Positions 57,535 through 64,000 of a stretch of DNA of 64,000 nt are shown here, in pieces. Source of the DNA: Okeania sp034190295 (GTDB lineage Bacteria; Cyanobacteriota; Cyanobacteriia; Cyanobacteriales; Microcoleaceae); contig JAXHSW010000010.1 of NCBI GenBank assembly GCA_034190295.1, positions 21,771 to 85,770 on the forward strand, written 5' to 3'. The position numbers were made by a program, and so were the translations under genes. The notes under the pieces were generated by a model. It did not search any database. It saw nothing but the letters and a program-made list of their open reading frames with translations, and had not been told where the DNA came from. Position 1 is the first letter of the stretch, and every line of letters starts with the position of its first letter.

Positions 57535-58776
57535 CTAACTTTGGTCGCTATTGCGAAAGACCCAAGCCATATCCAACAATTTTGCCCAACGTTTTTGTAA
57601 CTGTTTCGGAGTACATTTAATAGTCTTCGCGATCGCTTGTTCATCTTCACCATTACGCTTGAGTTGTAAAATTTGCTGTTGTTCAGGAGAAAGAGTTGCC
57701 TGGAAAGCTTCCCATTTATCAGAAGTCATACCTAATTTTTGGTCAAGATCGGCACCTAACCATTGATGTACTAACTTCCAATTTTTAGAACAAGCAAATT
57801 TTTCAACATGATACTTAAAACGTTGTTGTAAATAATCCCGTTGACGAGAAGTTAAACCAAGCTCCTTATCAATATCAGATGCTTGATAATCTTGTAATTT
57901 TAAACGCAGATAAGCAATACATTGCTCTTGACCTTGAGCTTCCAAGTAATTGATTAATTCAGAAACTACGCGATCGCGCAATACAGCTTCAGCAGGGTCA
58001 ACAGCTTCAGAAACCATTTGCTCCCGTACCTGTTGTACAGCAGAAGACCGACTAAAAGCCTCTGCATCTTCACCTTTAGGAGACTCAACTGCCATTTCAA
58101 TATCAAGAGAAGTTTCAGGGGGTTGACCCTTAGCAAAACTTTGAGCGCGCAGTACAATCAATCTTTGACGATTCCGGCCTGGCAAACCTATTTGACGCTT
58201 GGCGTACTGTTCAGTAAATGCCATATATTCTGCCAATTCTAACCTTAATCTAGGAGTATAGTTTTGCTCAAGGCCATGTTCTCTACGGAAAGCTCTTAGA
58301 GACTCAATATAAAAACCTTGTAGAAAATCCTCAATCAAGTTATAGCGACCTTGGAAACCTAATTGTGCTCTAAAAGAAGCAATATGACGATAAATCATAG
58401 AAGCTAGCAGAGAGTGTAATTCTACCCGACCTTGCTTAGAACCAAGTTTGTAGTATTGTATGCACTTTTGCAAGCGATGACGAGCCAAACTAAGTTGCCA
58501 AGATTGAACTTCACCAGAATTTTGAATTCTATTACTTTTTTGGCAAATCCGCTCTATTTCTTGAGCGATGCGAGTAGTTATAGTTTCAGCTTTTGCTGGC
58601 TTGCTTTTCAAAATACCTTGTAATTCTTTTAAAACTACAGCAGCTAAATCTTCAGTATTCATTTCTAGTACAGTATTCGCTGTAGTGTCATTTTCAACTT
58701 TGCTGTTGTTAACTTCTGGAGCGATAATAGTGTTTGTGTTTAGGGAGTTGGGGGTGTGAGCAATCTTAACAGTCAT
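57535..58776 (-). CDS. hetZ: HetZ-like protein
   Basis: 413 residues. ELHSLLASMIYRHIASFRAQLGFQGRYNLIEDFLQGFYIESLRAF, EYMAFTEQYAKRQI, TSRQRDYLQQRFKYHVEKF and LVHQWLGADLDQKLG match my memory of HetZ, an early regulator of heterocyst differentiation in Anabaena; homologues occur in non-heterocystous filaments. The helical C-terminus (EEQAIAKTIKCTPKQLQKRWAKLL-type) looks like a helix-turn-helix. PatU is not adjacent. The N-terminal 60 residues are low-complexity. In a non-heterocystous host its role would differ (inference). Confidence 0.75.
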   Translation of the reverse strand: MTVKIAHTPNSLNTNTIIAPEVNNSKVENDTTANTVLEMNTEDLAAVVLKELQGILKSKPAKAETITTRIAQEIERICQKSNRIQNSGEVQSWQLSLARHRLQKCIQYYKLGSKQGRVELHSLLASMIYRHIASFRAQLGFQGRYNLIEDFLQGFYIESLRAFRREHGLEQNYTPRLRLELAEYMAFTEQYAKRQIGLPGRNRQRLIVLRAQSFAKGQPPETSLDIEMAVESPKGEDAEAFSRSSAVQQVREQMVSEAVDPAEAVLRDRVVSELINYLEAQGQEQCIAYLRLKLQDYQASDIDKELGLTSRQRDYLQQRFKYHVEKFACSKNWKLVHQWLGADLDQKLGMTSDKWEAFQATLSPEQQQILQLKRNGEDEQAIAKTIKCTPKQLQKRWAKLLDMAWVFRNSDQS

Positions 58777-59729
58777 TTGATTTTACCTTTGGATAATGCG
58801 GTAGGTGTACGAAGTAATCATGTAGAGTGATTAAGTGTTGGTTGAAATCTGTGTGATTCCTTTCTTTCCTCTACACTTACGACTATAGGAAAGTTCACCA
58901 AACTATTTGTGGAGGAAGGTTACACTTTTATGATGTGGTTTTTCTGTTACTAACCAATTCTCTAGTTCACTATCAGAAGTATATTTTCCGGATTTCGGTC
59001 TAAAATCAACGAAAGCTAGATATAGATTGAAAATCAGAACTTTACTTACAAAATTATCCAACTCAAAGAGACTGTGACAATATTCAAATTGGCAGTGCCA
59101 CCCGTGTAACAAATACACAAGTGGCACAGTCGTAGGTTTTATGTAAGAAGGAAGAAGGAAGAAGGAAGAGGGAAGAGGGAAGAGGGAAGAAGGAAGAGGG
59201 AAGAAGGAAGAAGGGAAAATCTTAGGACCTACTACCTAATATCATGTCTCTTTAACTAGCTATCTGCTCTTCGGTGCGGAATGCTCCGCAAACAGCATTT
59301 AGCTGGAGCGCTAAAAATTCGAGGGTTCGGCGTCCCCCACAAGAGTTTGAAAAAATTAGTGGTGCGCCTTTTATGGTGGATTAAAACCCCATTATACACC
59401 TTGAGAAGCTGATAGCTGACCGCTGAGGTGCTGACTGCTATTTCAATATCATGTCCGGATAAGAGCGATCTGGAAAAAACTTATCATGAGTGCTTAAACA
59501 GTAAATCTTTCTATAATCCCTGCCTCCACCGGAGGGGTTAGGGGTGGGTCCCCTACTATCTTAATAATAAGTATTTAACCGGACATGATATAACTAGCTA
59601 TTAGCTTGAGCGCATTTCCGTACCAGAATGCGACCCTTGCCAGCTATCAGCTTTTAGCAGCTCTGGGTTTAAATACCCGGTTTCTATAGCTGACTGCTGA
59701 CTGCTGACTGCTGACCGCTGACCGCTATA
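58777..59729. other. Gene-free stretch with a family-B element
   Basis: An unrecognised minus-strand frame at 58903-59127 is of doubtful reality. GGAAGAA heptamers lie at 59145-59215, a small dispersed repeat at 59277-59297, a family-B element at 59447-59590 and CTGACTG repeats at 59690-59725. Confidence 0.55.
59447..59590. mobile_element. Family-B element
   Basis: Ends TATCATGTCCGG and CCGGACATGATA. Flanks CAA (59444-59446) and TAA (59591-59593), an imperfect duplication. The interior includes the CTCCACCGGAGGGGTTAGGGG segment of family D. Confidence 0.82.
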
Positions 59730-60386
59730 TTAACCAATTAGAGCTGTTACAGTTTCAACTCCAAGACCTTGCCTAATCAGATTTGGCTCTTGGCCAGTTA
59801 ATTCCAGGATAGTGGATACTTGATATCCAGGGTCAGAACCGTCATCAACAATTATGTCCACTAAATTTTCTAGAGAATCAAATAATTCCGCTTTACCAGT
59901 AACTGCTCCTACATCTACTGGGGCCATTCCTTCCGCATCACTGGTAATGTGAGCTGATGTTGAAATAATGGGATTGCCCAAAGTCTCCAACAAAGATAAA
60001 CAAGATTGATTTTCTGGAACCCGAATACCCGTTGTTTTTCGCTTAGGACTCATCACCAGTCGTGGGACTAACTTTGTGGCAGGCAATACAAATGTATAAG
60101 GGCCAGGAATTAAACGTTTGATGATTCGGTAGGCTGAGTCACTCACAATAGCGTAATTGGCGATATTGGACAGAGAGGAACAGAGGAATGTCAGAGGTTT
60201 ATCATTAGACAGTTGTTTAATTTGTCTGACTCGCTCCACAGCGGATTTAGCATAGAGGTCGCAACCGATCGCGTAAACGGTATCCGTGGGATAAAGCATC
60301 ACTGCCCCATTTTTCAGATCGGTAATGATTTGTTCTACGCGTCTTTGCTGGGGTGTATCAGGATGAAGTTCATAGAATATTGCCAT
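59730..60386 (-). CDS. Sua5/YciO/YrdC family protein (L-threonylcarbamoyladenylate synthase type)
   Basis: 218 residues. GGAVMLYPTDTVYAIGCDLY-type N-terminus (NGAVMLYPTDTVYAIGCD), QLSNDKPLTFLCSS, then IPGPYTFVLPAT and GIRVPENQ and STSAHIT are the ordered ATP/threonine-binding blocks. TsaC/Sua5 make the threonylcarbamoyl-AMP used for tRNA t6A37; YciO is a close relative with uncertain activity. The KxR...S-x-N motif is altered (STSAH instead of STSAN), which points to the YciO side. Confidence 0.88.
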   Translation of the reverse strand: MAIFYELHPDTPQQRRVEQIITDLKNGAVMLYPTDTVYAIGCDLYAKSAVERVRQIKQLSNDKPLTFLCSSLSNIANYAIVSDSAYRIIKRLIPGPYTFVLPATKLVPRLVMSPKRKTTGIRVPENQSCLSLLETLGNPIISTSAHITSDAEGMAPVDVGAVTGKAELFDSLENLVDIIVDDGSDPGYQVSTILELTGQEPNLIRQGLGVETVTALIG

Positions 60387-61798
60387 AATTTTTATTTTAG
60401 ATTATAGAAAAAGAATGTATTAGATTTTAGATTGGAAAAATTTGCCTAAATACCCAAAAATTTGCTTTGAAACCCAACGGCCATCTGCGGGTTTTGAAGA
60501 AGATTGTAGGTCATAAGTCATAACTAATCTGACAGAAATATTGACATATTAGTATCTAGACTGGATAGGGGGTTTCAGATTTAATATTGTTTAACTAGCT
60601 CTGGGCTAAGAGCTTTCAGCTATCAGCTTGAAAACCGCGACTTTTAGGAGTCGGATAATTTAAGAGGAATTGAAATGTCCTTTTAAATTGCATTCCTCTA
60701 GGTTTTAGTATAAATCTAAGCAGTTTGCTGACTGCTGAGTGCTGAATTGTTGTTTACGGAGCATTCCGTCAGGAAAGACTTTTGAATTAACTTTGTCTTA
60801 CCTCTTATGTCATAGGCCGTAAGTTATCTCAAATCCCCTAGCATCAGTATCGTTAGTTAGGAAGCAGAATCAGGAGGGAACAGAATAAGACAAGATTTGG
60901 CAACTTCATAGATATAGATATTGAAGAATTTTTTGGTTGTGCAGAGCGTAAAGTGTGGGATTCGCCTGCGTAGGGCCCGCAGATCTAATCTAAAAGCACT
61001 GAGATATAAAGTTTTTAGGATTTTTGTCGGGAAAAAAGTGCAAATTTTTCACCCTTTAAGACCAAAAAGTTAGGACGAAAGACAGACACTTCCCAGAAAG
61101 ATACAGGTACAATTATTCCTCCTACTTTCGAGCAGACCACACTTCCCACACTTCCCACACGAACCAACTTCCCACTCTTCCCACTCTTCCCACGCTTCCC
61201 ACGCTTCCCACACTTCCTTGACGCACTACCAATTTTTTTATCAAAATAACATGGGTCTAAAACCCAGCCTTTTAAGGCGCAATATTTTTGGAGCGGGGTT
61301 TAAATCCGCTACTTCCCCTCCTGGGAGGGGTTAGGGGTGGGTACACTTGCTGACTTCGTTAAATAGCGCTAGGGAACAGGGAATAGCAAACTGTAAAAGG
61401 GTTTTAGGATTGAAAAATGTCCGCGCCCAATTCTTGTAGTGCTATATAGCGCTACGCGCAAGTCAGCAAGTCTGCAAGTAATCCCTGACGCTCGTTTGAG
61501 TGTCTATAATTGCCCTAACCTATTTGCGTAATGCTATACCTAATTAAACGGATTTAATATTATTTACCGAAAAATTAAGGTATAAAGCCTCTCCATTCAT
61601 GGAGAAAAAAGCAGTCGTTCGCGATAGCGGAACGGAGTTATCTCTTCGTAGCAGACCGTAGGGTGGGATGGCGAAGAAACCTGCACCATATCCAATCGAC
61701 TAAGAGAAGAAAAAAAAATCCTTTTAGCCAATCCTCTTCTTTATAAAAAGAGGTAATTATTAATTATTAATTGTTGAACTACCACATTAATTCAATAT
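60387..61798. other. Gene-free stretch: family E, D and G repeats
   Basis: A small dispersed repeat at 60750-60776; a family-E copy at about 60946-61236 that gives the empty site for the family-B insertion at 28762; a reversed family-D copy at 61236-61352; an expanded, reversed family-G copy at 61562-61757 with a GCTATCGCGAACGA-type segment inside. No gene seen. Confidence 0.75.
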
Positions 61799-63130
61799 AT
61801 GAAAAAAATAGCTTACCTTGAATGTCCCACTGGTATTGCCGGCGATATGTGTCTGGGTGCTTTAGTCCATGCGGGTGTTCCCCTAGAATATCTGATAGAA
61901 AAACTCAATCTTCTCGGCATTTCCCAGGAATATCAGTTAAGTACTGAAAAAGTACATCGTAATGGTTTACTAGCTACGAAATTTCATGTCAATCTAATTT
62001 CTGCAAATCCTGAAAATGGGGAACCTCTGACTTTTGACCACCATCATCATACTCACCATTCAGATAATGACCAAAGTACGGAACAACACAATCATTCTCA
62101 CCACCGTCATTTGCCAGAAATTGCAGCATTAATTAAAAAAGCAGGATTGCCCCGACGTGCTGAAGGTTGGAGTTTGGCTGTATTTCAGAAATTGGCCGAA
62201 GCTGAAGGGGCCGTACATGGTATTGCCCCAGAAAAGGTACATTTTCACGAAGTAGGGGCAACTGATGCCATTGTTGATATTGTGGGGACTTGTTTAGGAT
62301 TAGATTGGTTGAATATTGACCAATTATATTGTTCGCCTTTGCCCACTGGTGGGGGTACTGTGAGGGCGGCTCATGGTCGGTTACCTGTACCTGTACCAGC
62401 AGTGTTAAAACTTTGGGAGTTACATCAGGTTCCTATTTATAGTAATGGCATTGAAAAAGAGTTGTGTACTCCTACAGGTAGCGCGATCGCTTGTACTCTG
62501 GCCAGTAGTTTTGGTTCGCCACCGTCAATGTCTCTAGAATGTGTGGGTTTGGGTGCGGGTTCCCGGGATTTAGCTATTCCTAATATTCTACGTTTGTGGA
62601 TCGGGGAAGGGGAGGTTAATACTCCACATTCTCAACTTACAGAATATCGTTCTCCCAGTTCCTCGCATCCACACCTAGAAACTGTAATGGTGTTGGAAAC
62701 TCAAATAGATGATTGTACTCCTCAAGCGATCGCTTATACTTTTGATGCTCTGTTTGCAGTAGGTGCATTAGATGTTTTTACCCAACCTGTGACGATGAAA
62801 AAATCTAGGTTAGGAGTGTTACTTACTGTTATTTGTCTACCGGAAAAGTTGTCTGTTTGTGAGGAGGTAATATTTCGAGAGACTACAACTCTGGGTATTC
62901 GTCGCTCTACTCAAAAACGGGCTATTTTGCAGCGAACAATTAATCGGGTGCAGACAGACTATGGAGCAGTGCGGTTAAAAGTGGCAAAAATGGGGAATCA
63001 AATTATGAATGTGCAACCTGAATATGAAGATTGTGCCACATTAGCTAGAGAGCAAAATATTCCTTTGATGGAAGTACAGAAAATGGCATTGCAAGTGTGG
63101 AATGGGCATCTTGTCCGTTCCCGTTCCTGA
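61799..63130 (+). CDS. larC: Nickel pincer cofactor biosynthesis protein LarC
   Basis: 443 residues. MKKIAYLECPTGIAGDMCLGALV is the LarC start; a His-rich segment (DHHHHTHHSD and HNHSHHRH) at about 79-102 fits nickel binding; HFHEVGATDAIVDIVG and PLPTGGGTVRAAHGRLPVPVPA are family hallmarks. LarC inserts Ni into the pincer nucleotide using CTP. It is a single ORF here, without the programmed frameshift of lactobacilli. No larB or larE is adjacent. The last codons (WNGHLVRSRS) overlap a dispersed repeat also found at 15808 and 33845, so the native C-terminus was replaced. Confidence 0.92.
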   Translation: MKKIAYLECPTGIAGDMCLGALVHAGVPLEYLIEKLNLLGISQEYQLSTEKVHRNGLLATKFHVNLISANPENGEPLTFDHHHHTHHSDNDQSTEQHNHSHHRHLPEIAALIKKAGLPRRAEGWSLAVFQKLAEAEGAVHGIAPEKVHFHEVGATDAIVDIVGTCLGLDWLNIDQLYCSPLPTGGGTVRAAHGRLPVPVPAVLKLWELHQVPIYSNGIEKELCTPTGSAIACTLASSFGSPPSMSLECVGLGAGSRDLAIPNILRLWIGEGEVNTPHSQLTEYRSPSSSHPHLETVMVLETQIDDCTPQAIAYTFDALFAVGALDVFTQPVTMKKSRLGVLLTVICLPEKLSVCEEVIFRETTTLGIRRSTQKRAILQRTINRVQTDYGAVRLKVAKMGNQIMNVQPEYEDCATLAREQNIPLMEVQKMALQVWNGHLVRSRS

Positions 63131-64000
63131 TATTTTCACCGCAGGTAGGATATCCACCGCACTTATATCTCACATTCCGCACTTCAATTTGTAACTTGAA
63201 GAAGGAGTCAGTCCTCAGGAGAGAAAATTAATTGCATGGGGATTCGCTCCCCCAAACAATTTTGAGCACCGCGGGTGACGGTGGGGTATTAAACCCATAA
63301 GGGAAATGATAAAAATTAGTATAAAATCCTTAGCTTGTTTAGGTATTTATACTATATAAATTATCTTCATTTACCTCGAGCGGGAGTCAAATTCTCAGTT
63401 TATATAGTTGGCAGAGATAGGGAGATGGGGAGATGGGGAGATGGGGAGATGGTCTGATTTAATATTGAAGTGTGGATAGAATTATAAACATATACTGTAT
63501 AACCATTTTGAAAAAAGAATGTTACGAATAATAAGCATCATAAAAAGACTTTCAGAGCAAGTCTATTTGACTAAAAAGATAATTTATATCATGTCCGGTT
63601 GAACAGTTATAAATAAACGACGAAGGAGTCAGGAGTCAGTCCTCAGGAGGGAAGAAGAAGGAAGAAGAGAGAAAAAGAGGAAATGAAGAGAGAAAAAGAG
63701 GGAAGAAGAGGGAAAGTTTTTTCATCACTAATTATCCGGACATGATATTACAACATCAAAAATGGTATTAAATCTATCCATTCTGAATTCTAAATTCTGT
63801 TTGCTTCGCGGTGACAAACGGAAATTCTAATAAATACCCTAACTATTTGTAGCAAACATTTATCAATTTGGTATATAATATCAAATCCGTTTAATTCGGC
63901 ACGTAAAAAATGTTCCATCTTCAACCATTAGCAAATATTTCTCGATCTCCCCATCTCCCCATCCCCCATCTCCCCATCTCCCCATCTCCCCATCTCCCCA
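63131..64000. other. Gene-free end of window with repeats and a family-B element
   Basis: GGGGAGAT octamers at 63418-63452, a family-B element at 63587-63747 and CCCCATCT octamers from 63946 to the edge. The 63445-63510 segment resembles the flank of the octamer array at 15290-15315. No gene seen. Confidence 0.6.
63587..63747. mobile_element. Family-B element
   Basis: Ends TATCATGTCCGG and CCGGACATGATA, flanked by TTA at 63584-63586 and 63748-63750. Purine-rich GAAGAAG interior and the TTATAAATAAA sub-end are conserved. Confidence 0.92.

Noticed and set aside
58903..59127. Minus-strand ORF of 74 codons
   Set aside because: No family resemblance and no ribosome-binding site. It lies in the AT-rich upstream region of hetZ; kept only as a mention.
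63217..63300. tRNA- or tmRNA-like hairpins (GGGGATTCGCTCCCCC)
   Set aside because: No acceptor stem, anticodon arm or T-loop could be fitted.

Overview
The window looks like the chromosome of a filamentous, probably non-heterocystous cyanobacterium of the Okeania/Trichodesmium/Moorea kind (inference). Seen directly: many HIP1 octamers (GCGATCGC), cyanobacterial core genes (psbY, an F420-type divinyl chlorophyllide reductase, a TIGR00303-type cobT, narM, a hetZ-like gene, a TIGR02652 gene, a SYCRP1-like regulator), AT-rich DNA, and a low coding fraction with heptamer/octamer tandem repeats between genes. Three 100-N gaps (about 2752-2851, 13460-13559, 25697-25796) all sit inside repeat arrays, so those arrays are of unknown length.

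Layout. 1-8 kb: 5'-part of a nucleoside hydrolase, xisI and a broken xisH, a broken PD-(D/E)XK-like gene, a PIN toxin gene hit twice by one mobile repeat, a membrane NACHT-HEAT ATPase and a lone HicB-like protein. 8-18 kb: the vinyl reductase, a lone DUF1778 antitoxin, a truncated kinesin-light-chain-type TPR gene beside a 336-bp tandem repeat, cobT, a DUF2232 membrane protein and a Crp/Fnr regulator. 18-28 kb: a TnpB pseudogene, an acidic coiled-coil ORF joined to an Hsp70-like ORF at an A10 tract, a minisatellite, a nested repeat island and a dead IS5-type element. 28-44 kb: mostly housekeeping genes (HEAT/NblB-like, CASTOR/POLLUX-type channel, TPR protein, rimM, narM, Na+/H+ antiporter, psbY, gamma carbonic anhydrase, TIGR02652, VOC). 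44-53 kb: map, three TnpB genes, a response regulator, an isolated 3' half of metH, and an IS605-type element that splits a conserved gene. 53-64 kb: a sigma factor with a secreted protein beside it, a PHP phosphoesterase, hetZ, a Sua5/YciO protein and larC.

The most striking content is the mobile-repeat ecosystem. I could define by hand: family A (inverted repeat GGCTTTGTTGCATGAAAGTA, 9-bp target duplications, internal VNTR), family B (ends TATCATGTCCGG, target duplications TAA/TTA), family F (ends CAGGACTTACGCA, 5-bp target duplications, eight copies checked), families D, E and G without clear target duplications, and a 24/25-bp small dispersed repeat. Several insertions are proved by paralogous empty sites in this same window or by exact restoration of a reading frame. 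They broke xisH, a PIN gene, a nuclease-like gene and TnpB genes. One family-B copy lies in frame inside a sigma-factor gene, and one locus shows B inside F inside A. I saw no rRNA, tRNA or CRISPR array.
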